Translations under genes and position numbers: made by a program
Notes under the pieces: generated by a model
Databases searched by the model: none
Told to the model about the DNA's origin: nothing
What the model saw: only the letters and a program-made list of their open reading frames with translations
Shown: positions 7,097-13,760 of the stretch, piece after piece
Layout of the letters: every line of letters starts with the position of its first letter
How positions within the stretch are numbered: position 1 is the stretch's first letter
Assembly (NCBI GenBank): GCA_027077325.1
Contig: JALTGF010000154.1
Coordinates: 1 to 20,312 of the forward strand
DNA length: 20,312 bases
Source: an archaeon
GTDB lineage: Archaea; Undinarchaeota; Undinarchaeia; Undinarchaeales; JALTGF01
Reading direction: 5' to 3'

Positions 7097-7255
7097 TTAT
7101 TCGCCATATAGCAAATAAATAATTAAAAGCTCACCTGAGGTTTTCCCGGGTTTTTCACAATGAGTAGGCTGGATAACTATATGCCTGGGTAAATGAGAAA
7201 CCTACTCATTGTGTTGCCCATTTGATTTATTCGAATTACTCGATGGCAAAAAAGC
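7097..7255 (+). repeat. Repeat element copy A: structured ~160-bp element upstream of rpoK (possible ncRNA or MITE)
   Basis: This segment matches 20073-19911 read on the other strand, with an identical run of more than 60 bases in the core. In order it holds a quasi-palindrome (7097-7118), a linker containing CCCGGG (7145-7150), and a perfect 13-bp hairpin CACAATGAGTAGG/CCTACTCATTGTG (7156-7168 and 7201-7213) around a 32-nt loop. A second stem follows: TGCCCAT (7215-7221) with ATGGCA (7243-7248). The C-G pair in that stem becomes T-A in copy B. Loop CCTGGG (7184-7189) can pair with the linker CCCGGG as a pseudoknot. It ends 14 nt before the rpoK TATA box. I recognise no known RNA family; a non-autonomous palindromic transposable element is the main alternative. 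The transcribed strand is not settled. Confidence 0.8.
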
Positions 7256-7268
7256 CGAACCACAAAAG

Positions 7269-7280
7269 ATATATAAAAGA
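7269..7280 (+). promoter_or_regulatory. TATA box of rpoK
   Basis: The site reads GATATATAAAAG and is centred about 27-28 nt above ATG 7302. It is one of the best box-A matches in the window. It marks ATG 7302 as the rpoK start, because an upstream in-frame extension would run through element copy A and lie before the promoter. Confidence 0.75.
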
Positions 7281-7301
7281 AACAAGTTTTATAATGTCAC
7301 G

Positions 7302-7547
7302 ATGTACCCAACTAACAAGCTCACAAGATTTGAAAGGGCAAGAATTATTGGAGCCCGCGCCTTGCAAATTTCGATGGGGGCACCTATTTTAATTGACTTG
7401 CCAAAAGGGATGGACGACCCAACAGAAATCGCAGTCCTTGAATTTAAAAAGAGAGCAGTTCCAATGACTGTTATTAGAAGAGTGGAAGGCCGCGACCCAG
7501 TTATAATTGACATAGCACAAGCAGACCTCGAAGAACTTCTTTATTGA
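7302..7547 (+). CDS. rpoK: DNA-directed RNA polymerase subunit K (Rpb6/omega homologue)
   Basis: The protein has 81 residues. It contains the Rpb6/omega signature KLTRFERARIIGARALQISM, followed by GAPILIDLP and FKKRAVPMTVIRR, ending in an acidic tail. This subunit helps assemble and stabilise RNA polymerase by clamping RpoA'. The frame stays open upstream to 7209 but those codons fall in repeat element A and before the TATA box, so I start at ATG 7302 (leaderless). The gene is monocistronic. Its stop overlaps the end of the convergent DUF424 gene by 7 bp. Confidence 0.95.
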   Translation: MYPTNKLTRFERARIIGARALQISMGAPILIDLPKGMDDPTEIAVLEFKKRAVPMTVIRRVEGRDPVIIDIAQADLEELLY

Positions 7548-7846
7548 AAATTAATTTTTACAACCTGTGCATGAGGCACACCTTGTATAACAATAACAGA
7601 ATTTCTTGAAACCAGCCCGGATTCTATTGCTTTCTCAACAGTTGTTTTGCCGCACAGGTTTGCAATCCTTGCACTTTTTAAAAGCTCTCCAAAAATATCT
7701 GCATCAATAATTTTTCCGCCGTAAAAATCCTTGCTTACTTCAAGCTTTAGATCTCCTTCCTTGAAAGTTTTTCCTAGAAGTTCTTCATCACACGCCGCAA
7801 GGACCTGCTCGTCCTCTTCGCCAATTATATTAACCGAGATTTTCAT
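7541..7846 (-). CDS. DUF424 family protein
   Basis: This 101-residue protein matches the pattern I know for the archaeal DUF424 family: MKISVNIIGEEDEQVLAACD, then LGKTFKEGDLKLEVSKDFYGG and a C-terminal VIVIQGVPHAQVVKI. Its molecular function is not established. It is the last gene of the MCM-to-DUF424 operon. Its ATG overlaps the aIF2-beta stop in an ATGA, so translation is coupled; the longer frame upstream of 7846 is only the aIF2-beta tail in another frame. Association with aIF2-beta hints at a translation-linked role, but that is inference. Confidence 0.88.
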   Translation of the reverse strand: MKISVNIIGEEDEQVLAACDEELLGKTFKEGDLKLEVSKDFYGGKIIDADIFGELLKSARIANLCGKTTVEKAIESGLVSRNSVIVIQGVPHAQVVKINFQ

Positions 7847-8259
7847 AGTTTTCTTACGGTGTACTTTGCTCCGCATGCTTTGCATTTGATCCTATCAATT
7901 CCGCCTTCAGACCTTAATTCAGTGTCTGGCTTTTTGCACTGCTTGCAGAGCACGAACTCGTTTACATAGTCATTTAACTTAGAATTTAAAAAATCTTGAT
8001 TCTTTTTTCCTTTTAGGATTAAGCGGTGGCCCTTAATTTCCCCAGCCGTTCCTGCTTCAATGAACAAGAATTTTGCAAGATGATTTGGGTCCCTGTGCAA
8101 TGTTCGAGCAACCTCAGTAAAATTTTTGATTATTGTTTTTACGCCTTGAACAAACGACTCAAATTTTGGTATTTCAAAACGAGATTTTTCAAAAACTTCT
8201 TTAGGTAGGTCTTTTCTTGCTCTTTTTAATAGTTCAGTATATTCCATTTCAGATTTCAT
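7843..8259 (-). CDS. Translation initiation factor aIF2 subunit beta
   Basis: This 138-residue protein is a subunit of aIF2, the GTP-dependent carrier of initiator tRNA. It has the short N-terminal helix that docks on aIF2-gamma (YTELLKRARKDLP), a central alpha-beta domain (RTLHRDPNHLAKFLFIEAGT, KGHRLILKG) and a C-terminal zinc ribbon with CKQC and CKAC (two Cys pairs). The length is typical. Its ATG overlaps the stop of the preceding OB-fold gene in an ATGA, and its own stop overlaps DUF424 the same way, so all three are translationally coupled. Confidence 0.96.
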   Translation of the reverse strand: MKSEMEYTELLKRARKDLPKEVFEKSRFEIPKFESFVQGVKTIIKNFTEVARTLHRDPNHLAKFLFIEAGTAGEIKGHRLILKGKKNQDFLNSKLNDYVNEFVLCKQCKKPDTELRSEGGIDRIKCKACGAKYTVRKL

Positions 8260-8855
8260 TCTATTACCTTTATGAACCCTTTCTTTGGTTCAAACAAATC
8301 TCCTTTAAACATTAATTGCCTGACTGCTTCAAGTACTTTGTTATTTTCATATTTATCTAGTTTTTCTATCAGTTTGTTGATGTCAGCGCCCTCTCCTGAG
8401 TCAAGCTCCTGGACCTTTTGCAAAACTATCTGAGATATGTCAACATCTTGTTTTTTTGAATTAGTTTCAAGTCCAAGCAGTTCTAGATTCCATAAGATTT
8501 CCCAGTTTGGGTCATCTAGTTTTTTAGTTATCAAAGGTTGTATGTAGATCTCGTTTTCATAATCCTTTACAAAACCAATAACCTCTAAGAGATCACCAAT
8601 TTTTAAATTGCTGAGTTGGTTTACACGCTCCTTGAAAAACCTAACTTGTATTGTTTCAGTTGAATCATCCAAAGTGAGAATCCCATACTGCTGGTTGCTT
8701 GAGACATACTTATCAACAATTGTTCCGAGAATATGTGCTTTAACAATTTCCTGGCCATCTTTTGTCTTTAAAAAACTCCCACCATCATTTTGAATATATT
8801 CTCCACTAATGAGTTCTTTTATATGCACTTTTATTGCAGCAGTATTTTTTTCCAT
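8256..8855 (-). CDS. RPA32-like single-stranded DNA-binding protein (OB fold + winged helix)
   Basis: The protein has 199 residues. Residues about 30-110 form an OB fold (GTIVDKYV, YGILTLDDSTETIQVRFF, LKIGDLLEVIGFVKDYENEI). A linker leads to a C-terminal winged helix (about 142-199). OB plus C-terminal winged helix is the layout of the RPA32/Rpa2 family, so it is probably an archaeal RPA subunit that coats single-stranded DNA. The end GDLFEPKKGFI nearly repeats GDLFEPRQGFI at the end of MCM, two genes upstream in the same operon. The start lies 3 nt after the protease stop, and the end overlaps aIF2-beta by 4 bp. Other OB-fold nucleic-acid binders are possible. Confidence 0.85.
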   Translation of the reverse strand: MEKNTAAIKVHIKELISGEYIQNDGGSFLKTKDGQEIVKAHILGTIVDKYVSSNQQYGILTLDDSTETIQVRFFKERVNQLSNLKIGDLLEVIGFVKDYENEIYIQPLITKKLDDPNWEILWNLELLGLETNSKKQDVDISQIVLQKVQELDSGEGADINKLIEKLDKYENNKVLEAVRQLMFKGDLFEPKKGFIKVIE

Positions 8856-8858
8856 TTC

Positions 8859-9725
8859 CTAGAGAAGGATTGAGATTAGAAAGAAGATTAATGAAAACAA
8901 GATGATTGGTGGAAGTGCAGGGATCGCACCTTTCTTTTTTTTGAGTAATAATATATGGATAAAGAATAACCCAAGAAACGCCCCAAAAATTACAGAAACC
9001 GCACTTAGTATGCCAAAAGCATTAAGTGCAGAAACTGAGAAAACTAACGGGAATGTTAAGTCACCAGTTCCAAGCATAAGAAATCCGCCCTTGCCAGGCT
9101 TTGCAGTCAAGACACTTGAATGGATGTTTTTTAGTTTGTCTGGGACAACTATTGAGAAAGGAACCCCCCTATCAACAAGACCACGGAACATGGAAACCAT
9201 GTGCTTTGTTCTATAAACTGCAACAACATCGTAAACAGACAGGACTGCAAGGATAATCAATACTGCCCTTATTGATAAAAAAACACCAAGGGTGGCACCA
9301 ATCCCAGAAATGGCAAAAACCATTGCAATGTTTTGAGAGAGTACATTTTGAAACTTAAATCTTAAAAAAACAACTACCCCAGAAAGGACTATTGCTATTA
9401 AGTCTGGAACAAATACAGAAAAAACGGTTTCACTTCCAGCAAAGATTAAGAAAGCCAATAAAAACTGGAATAAAAATTTTCCCTTAAAAAACTTCAACAT
9501 AGACACAATTGCTGCTGTTGCAATTAAAAAAGTTAGGAGGAATATTATAACAGAGCTATTTGTTTCAGCTGATGGAGTGTATCCCAGTTTAAATAAGGCA
9601 TACCCTACATAAAGGCCAATGCCTTGTGAAACTAAGAATAACATCGATTCAATTAAAAAAAGACCTGACCTGAAATTATAATTATGCTTTTTGGATGAAA
9701 CCTTGTCTTGGCTCAAAAAGATCAC
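8859..9725 (-). CDS. Presenilin/signal peptide peptidase-like intramembrane aspartyl protease (family A22)
   Basis: This 288-residue multi-pass membrane protein has about nine hydrophobic segments. It carries the three A22 signatures: YD in SVYDVVAVY (Asp166), GxGD in LGTGDLTFP (Asp222) and PAL in IPALPPI (269-271). These are the two catalytic aspartates and the active-site PAL motif. Family members cleave transmembrane helices of substrate proteins; the substrate here is unknown. The gene sits between mcm and the RPA-like gene and its start overlaps the end of mcm by 44 bp. ATG 9725 is chosen because the next ATG would cut into the first membrane helix; a TTG at 9716 is possible. Confidence 0.9.
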   Translation of the reverse strand: MIFLSQDKVSSKKHNYNFRSGLFLIESMLFLVSQGIGLYVGYALFKLGYTPSAETNSSVIIFLLTFLIATAAIVSMLKFFKGKFLFQFLLAFLIFAGSETVFSVFVPDLIAIVLSGVVVFLRFKFQNVLSQNIAMVFAISGIGATLGVFLSIRAVLIILAVLSVYDVVAVYRTKHMVSMFRGLVDRGVPFSIVVPDKLKNIHSSVLTAKPGKGGFLMLGTGDLTFPLVFSVSALNAFGILSAVSVIFGAFLGLFFIHILLLKKKKGAIPALPPIILFSLIFFLISILL

Positions 9726-11760
9726 CTTTTTCCTTTAATTTATTTATTAGCTCAATCGCAGTAATTTTTTCAATTCCTTGCTCTTTTGCTCTTTCAAACA
9801 AGTCATCAATTGGCACCTCTTTTCCAATCTCTTTTGTCAGGTCATCAAGTATGCTTAGCATTGTATGGATTTTGCTCCTCTGGGCAGAACTGATCCCAAC
9901 ATCAATCCTATCAATATCAATTTGCCCTGTCTCTGGTTCTTCCGCTAATGCTTTAAGGGATCCCTCGAGTAAGTGGATGGCCCTCCTTGCATCTTCTGCA
10001 GTAACTTTGTCACTAAGCCTAATTTTTGCAGATGCCTCAGATAAGCGGATTAATGCTTCCAGCTGCCTTGGGGTGAGTGCAACCGTCAATTCTCCAGATT
10101 CATTCCTTGACTTGCTTCTCCATAAGACATAAAAGTTTTTGATAAGCTCTTTTGCTTCATTTGTTAACTTTGGCTTGCAGTGATTTCTTGCATATGCAAC
10201 ATACTTTCGTATTGTTGCCTGAGGGATAACTGGCTCAATTGCTTGTGGAGTTGTAAGTGAATTAAGGACGTGTTCAGCTAATCGGACATCCCTCTCTTCA
10301 GAAGGAAGATCTTTTATTGGAAACTTTAAATCGAACCTGCTTAGGATAACAGGACTTAAGTCAATTTGGTCGGTGAGTGGCTTAAACTTGTCAAATCGCC
10401 CATACTTCGGATTTGCCGCAGCAAGAACGGCAGTATTTGCCCTTAAAGTTGTTACAATGCCTGCTTTTGCGACAGAAACAGTTCCCTGTTCCATAGCTTC
10501 AAGCATTGCAGAAATATCTTCGTCTCTCATTTTGTCAAATTCATCAACAGCAGCAATACCATTGTTTGCAAGTATCATTGCTCCTGCCTCAAGCGTCCAC
10601 CCAGAAAACTCGTCGCGAACAACAGCAGCAGTTAAACCAGCACCACTTGCTTTCTTTCCAGAGACAAACCTGCCCTTTGGAGCGAGCTCAGAAACATATC
10701 TTAAAAGCTGGGACTTACCAACCGCAGGGTCTCCAATTAAAAACAAGTGAATATTTCCGCGGATGTGTGTGCCATCCGGCTGTGTCTTTGGAACGCCTGC
10801 AAAAAGCTGCAATAAAATCGCTTCCTTGATGTCCTCATACCCGTAAATAGAAGGCGCCATACTCTCAATTAGTTTTTCGTAAATTTTTTCATCCTTTGCA
10901 AGTTTCTTTATTTTGGCGATGTCCTCTTTTGTAAGTTCAATCTCTTCAAATTCACGCTCTACTGTTTTGATATGATTTGCAGACAAGTAAAGGTCATATC
11001 TTGTTGAAGAGGCTCCAGATGCTAACTTAAAGGGTATCTTTTTTAAGATACCAGTTATCTTGACACGATTTCCAGGCATTACTTTTTTCCTTCCTTCAGG
11101 AGAAACAAGATCATCAGTTAGGACAACATACATTTCAGAAGGTTGCTCGCCTCCCATAATTATCTCAGGTGGCTCCTGTATCTTTATTCTCTGTGTGTCT
11201 ACCAAGTCTATTTTGACTTCTTTGAAATGCCCTCTTGCGCCACAAGCAGGGTTGTCACACATATAGGGGGTTTTGAGCTTTTTTCCATCCTGTATTACGG
11301 GGATTAACTTTCCGCATTCAGGGCATTGAAATATCACGCGAACTGCTTCTGGCCTTACTTCAGAGGCACTTTTTACCAGGCCTTCTACATCAATTAACTT
11401 GTCAAGATTTTCAGAGCGTATATCCCGGATATTAATTGACCTTGATGGTGGCAAGTTGTATACTCGCACGTTTATTTCATAATCGCCATCAATCGGCAAA
11501 TCGATCTCAGAAATGGCATCTTTTGCAATCTTTAGAGTTTCTTCAGGATTTTCAAGCAATTCATCTGCAAGCGTGGTATCAAACTTGTCAAGAACTGTAA
11601 AATCTACCAAGAGTGATTTTTTGATTGGATAACTCGTTGCTATATCCAGAAGTTCTTTCTTATATCGGCTCCTAAAAAAACGCTCGAATTTTTCCAAGAA
11701 ATCAATCTCAGAGCTTTTGATAAATTCTTGCTTCTCTAGATTAGGTTCACTCTTTGCCAT
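9682..11760 (-). CDS. mcm: Replicative helicase MCM
   Basis: This 692-residue protein is the hexameric replicative DNA helicase. The N-terminal DNA-binding domain contains a zinc finger with Cys146, Cys149, Cys168 and Cys173 (CPEC...CDNPAC). The AAA+ core has Walker A GDPAVGKS (343-350), Walker B AAVDEFDK (404-410), sensor 1 in AAANPKYGRFD and the arginine finger SRFD (474-477). The C-terminal winged helix (about 630-692) ends GDLFEPRQGFI. It is the first gene of a five-gene operon. A TATA box (about 11781-11791) is centred 26-27 nt above ATG with no SD, so it is leaderless. No intein is present. Confidence 0.97.
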   Translation of the reverse strand: MAKSEPNLEKQEFIKSSEIDFLEKFERFFRSRYKKELLDIATSYPIKKSLLVDFTVLDKFDTTLADELLENPEETLKIAKDAISEIDLPIDGDYEINVRVYNLPPSRSINIRDIRSENLDKLIDVEGLVKSASEVRPEAVRVIFQCPECGKLIPVIQDGKKLKTPYMCDNPACGARGHFKEVKIDLVDTQRIKIQEPPEIIMGGEQPSEMYVVLTDDLVSPEGRKKVMPGNRVKITGILKKIPFKLASGASSTRYDLYLSANHIKTVEREFEEIELTKEDIAKIKKLAKDEKIYEKLIESMAPSIYGYEDIKEAILLQLFAGVPKTQPDGTHIRGNIHLFLIGDPAVGKSQLLRYVSELAPKGRFVSGKKASGAGLTAAVVRDEFSGWTLEAGAMILANNGIAAVDEFDKMRDEDISAMLEAMEQGTVSVAKAGIVTTLRANTAVLAAANPKYGRFDKFKPLTDQIDLSPVILSRFDLKFPIKDLPSEERDVRLAEHVLNSLTTPQAIEPVIPQATIRKYVAYARNHCKPKLTNEAKELIKNFYVLWRSKSRNESGELTVALTPRQLEALIRLSEASAKIRLSDKVTAEDARRAIHLLEGSLKALAEEPETGQIDIDRIDVGISSAQRSKIHTMLSILDDLTKEIGKEVPIDDLFERAKEQGIEKITAIELINKLKEKGDLFEPRQGFIQKA

Positions 11761-11780
11761 TTTAGGTTCTCTCTACACAG

Positions 11781-11791
11781 GGATTTAAATA
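11781..11791 (-). promoter_or_regulatory. TATA box of the MCM operon
   Basis: The minus strand reads TATTTAAATCC, centred 26 nt above ATG 11760. It sits inside the 55-nt gap between mcm and the tbp stop codon, giving the operon its own promoter. Confidence 0.6.
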
Positions 11792-11815
11792 TTTTTGTTA
11801 ACTCAAAAAAGTTAA

Positions 11816-12403
11816 TCAGATTACTTTGATCCTTTTCAGTTCCTCAACTAGTTTGTCAACACCTTTTTTTAAATCTGATTTTTTCTTTGCCCCAGTACAG
11901 ACAATTTTCCCAGATCTAAATAATAGAAATACTACCTTTGGATTAAATACTCTAAAAACTAATCCAGGAAATTGCTCTGGCTCAAATTCGGCATTTTCGA
12001 GTGAAAAAGCAACTTTATCTAGATTTAGTTCAACACCAAGATCAGATGAAGCAACAATATTTTGGATATTTATTGTAGCTTTTCCTCTAATTTTGATCCC
12101 AACACTTCTAAGTTGCTTAATTGTCTTTTCAATTGCTTTCTCAATGAGTTTTGGCTCCTTTGTCCCAGTACAAACCATTTTTCCAGAACTAAATACAAGA
12201 ATTGCGGACTTTGGCTCTTCTAATCTCAAAACAAGCCCCGGAAATTGCTCTGGTTCATATTCTGCATTTGGTAGAGTTGCAGCGATTTTGTCAAGGTCAA
12301 TCTCAGCATTGACAGAAGCAGAAGCCACTACATTTTCAATCCTAATTTTTGGAGCTTTTCCCTTAGCTTTGCTCTTAACTTTTTTTACAGATTTTTTTGC
12401 CAT
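11816..12403 (-). CDS. tbp: TATA-binding protein (TBP)
   Basis: The protein has 195 residues. It is the general factor that binds box A and recruits TFB and RNA polymerase. It is a saddle of two direct repeats: the first contains NAEYEPEQFPGLVLRLEEPK and GKMVCTGTKEP, the second NAEFEPEQFPGLVFRVFNPK and GKIVCTGAKKK. The N-terminus has an unusually Lys-rich extension of about 20 residues (AKKSVKKVKSKAKGKAPK) ahead of the first repeat, whereas many archaeal TBPs start close to it. A TATA box at 12438-12450 and a strong SD (GGAGGTG, 12408-12414) give it a short leader, unlike most genes here. Confidence 0.97.
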   Translation of the reverse strand: MAKKSVKKVKSKAKGKAPKIRIENVVASASVNAEIDLDKIAATLPNAEYEPEQFPGLVLRLEEPKSAILVFSSGKMVCTGTKEPKLIEKAIEKTIKQLRSVGIKIRGKATINIQNIVASSDLGVELNLDKVAFSLENAEFEPEQFPGLVFRVFNPKVVFLLFRSGKIVCTGAKKKSDLKKGVDKLVEELKRIKVI

Positions 12404-12407
12404 TTAA

Positions 12408-12414
12408 CACCTCC
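12408..12414 (-). promoter_or_regulatory. Shine-Dalgarno of tbp
   Basis: The minus strand reads GGAGGTG followed by TTAA and ATG 12403. It is a strong SD in a window where most first-cistron genes have none, and it fixes the start codon. Confidence 0.8.
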
Positions 12415-12437
12415 CTAAAAGAATAAAACTTCTGGGT

Positions 12438-12450
12438 TTTTATATATAGT
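12438..12450 (-). promoter_or_regulatory. TATA box of tbp
   Basis: The minus strand reads ACTATATATAAAAA, a strong box A. The expected start site about 26 nt downstream gives a leader of roughly 14 nt containing the SD. It may allow autoregulation by TBP, as any TATA promoter would. Confidence 0.65.
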
Positions 12451-12483
12451 AAAGGGAGTATTTAAAGAGTAAGGTTTAAAAGC

Positions 12484-12505
12484 TTATTTGCCATATGGAA
12501 AATAA
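12484..12505. repeat. Quasi-palindrome after ahcY, related to the one in elements A and B
   Basis: The sequence TTATTTGCCATATGGAAAATAA starts about 8 nt past the ahcY stop codon. Apart from one G/A mismatch it is a 9-bp inverted repeat around ATAT. It closely resembles 7097-7118 and 20049-20070. Two of the three copies lie directly downstream of a stop codon (ahcY, transaldolase), suggesting a 3'-end or terminator role; a protein-binding site is also possible. Confidence 0.55.
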
Positions 12506-12512
12506 ATAAAAC

Positions 12513-13760
12513 CTAAGTTCCCTCTTTCCAAGAACTGAGATACTTCTTCTGCCCCTTTGAAAGCTTGTCAATTGACATCCCCATGCTCTTTAACTTCATT
12601 CGTGCAATTTTTTCATCAATTGCTCTGGGCACGCCGTAAACCTTTGGCTCAAGTTTTGGCTTTTTGCTTAGATATTCTGCAACCAATGCTTGATTTGCAA
12701 AGCTCATATCCATAACTTCGCAGGGATGACCTTCAGCGGCCGCGAGATTCACTAATCGACCTTCTGCAAGCAGATAAATTTTCTTTCCATTCTTTAAAGT
12801 ATATTCAACTGTGTTTTCCCTAATTCTTTTCTTGCTCTTGCTTAATCTTTCTAAATCAGAGACGTTTATTTCAAGATTGAAATGGCCAGAATTTGCAAGA
12901 ATTGCGCCATTTTTCATTTTTCTAATGTGCTTTCCCGTGATTATGTCCTTGTCTCCGGTTGCAGTTACAAAAATATCTCCAACTTTTGCTGCCTGGTCCA
13001 TTGGCATTACTGTGAACCCATCCATTGCTGCCTCGAGCGCTTTTACAGGGTCAACCTCGGTAACAATTACGCGGGCACCCATTCCATGCGCGCGCATTGC
13101 AATTCCGCGAGCGCACCAGCCATAGCCACCAACTACAAAGTTTTTCCCAGCAATTAAGACAGAAGTTGCCCTTAAAATTCCGTCAATTGTGCTCTGGCCG
13201 GTTCCATAGCGATTGTCGAACAAGTGCTTTGTCATTGCATCATTAACTGCAATTACAGGGAATCTTAAAACTTTGTCTTTTTCCATTGCCCTGAAACGAA
13301 TTACGCCAGTTGTTGTTTCCTCAGTGCCACCAAAAACATTCTTAATTAGATTTTGCCTACTCCTGTGAAGAGTTGTTATTAAATCACCACCGTCATCCAT
13401 TGTTATGTTTGGCTTTGCATCCAAGACCTTATTAACGCACCAATAGTATTCATTTTCAGAAACCCCTCGCCATGCAAAAACGTTAATCCCGTCCTTAACC
13501 AACTGCGCCGCAACGTCATCTTGTGTGCTTAGCGGGTTTGAACCTGCAAGATAAACTTCTGCGCCGCCAGCTTTCAAAGTTCGCATTAAAATGCCAGTTT
13601 CCTTTGTTACATGCAAACAGGCGCCAATTGTCAAGCCCTTGAACGGCTTTGTTTTTTCAAAGTTCTTTTTTATTTGCATTAAAACAGGCATGTGATCCTC
13701 TGCCCACTCCAATTTTAATTTTCCTTGCTTTGCAAGTTTTAAGTCCTTAACTTTACTCAT
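12513..13760 (-). CDS. ahcY: Adenosylhomocysteinase (S-adenosyl-L-homocysteine hydrolase)
   Basis: The enzyme has 415 residues and reversibly cleaves S-adenosylhomocysteine to homocysteine and adenosine (or a close analogue), clearing the product inhibitor of methyltransferases. Visible motifs are the substrate-domain MDDGGDL (121-127) and EETTTG (147-152), GTGQSTIDG (186-194), and the NAD+ Rossmann loop GGYGWCARG (211-219) followed by VTEVDP. It ends near KYLSSWKEGT and lacks the C-terminal Lys/Tyr tail of eukaryotic enzymes, like other archaeal and short bacterial forms. Its ATG follows the apt stop with no spacer (TAAATG). A palindrome follows its own stop. Confidence 0.96.
   Translation of the reverse strand: MSKVKDLKLAKQGKLKLEWAEDHMPVLMQIKKNFEKTKPFKGLTIGACLHVTKETGILMRTLKAGGAEVYLAGSNPLSTQDDVAAQLVKDGINVFAWRGVSENEYYWCVNKVLDAKPNITMDDGGDLITTLHRSRQNLIKNVFGGTEETTTGVIRFRAMEKDKVLRFPVIAVNDAMTKHLFDNRYGTGQSTIDGILRATSVLIAGKNFVVGGYGWCARGIAMRAHGMGARVIVTEVDPVKALEAAMDGFTVMPMDQAAKVGDIFVTATGDKDIITGKHIRKMKNGAILANSGHFNLEINVSDLERLSKSKKRIRENTVEYTLKNGKKIYLLAEGRLVNLAAAEGHPCEVMDMSFANQALVAEYLSKKPKLEPKVYGVPRAIDEKIARMKLKSMGMSIDKLSKGQKKYLSSWKEGT

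Noticed and set aside
7156..7213. Archaeal H/ACA guide RNA for the element hairpin
   Set aside because: No ACA box follows the 3' arm on either strand, and no kink-turn plus pseudouridylation pocket is evident.
7021..7250. Terminal inverted repeats (GAGTAATT/AATTACTC) bounding a longer mobile element around copy A
   Set aside because: The left-hand repeats are not present next to copy B, and 8-bp A/T-rich matches are expected by chance.
7209..7301. 31-codon N-terminal extension of rpoK
   Set aside because: It lies within repeat element A and upstream of the TATA box, and RpoK proteins begin near the RFERARI block.
9642..9725. Later start for the presenilin-like gene to avoid overlap with mcm
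   Set aside because: The next ATG falls inside the first membrane segment, and the overlap is consistent with the compact operon.
11826..12407. 193-codon plus-strand frame antisense to tbp
   Set aside because: It mirrors the duplicated TBP repeats in the antisense frame and has no promoter or recognisable domain.
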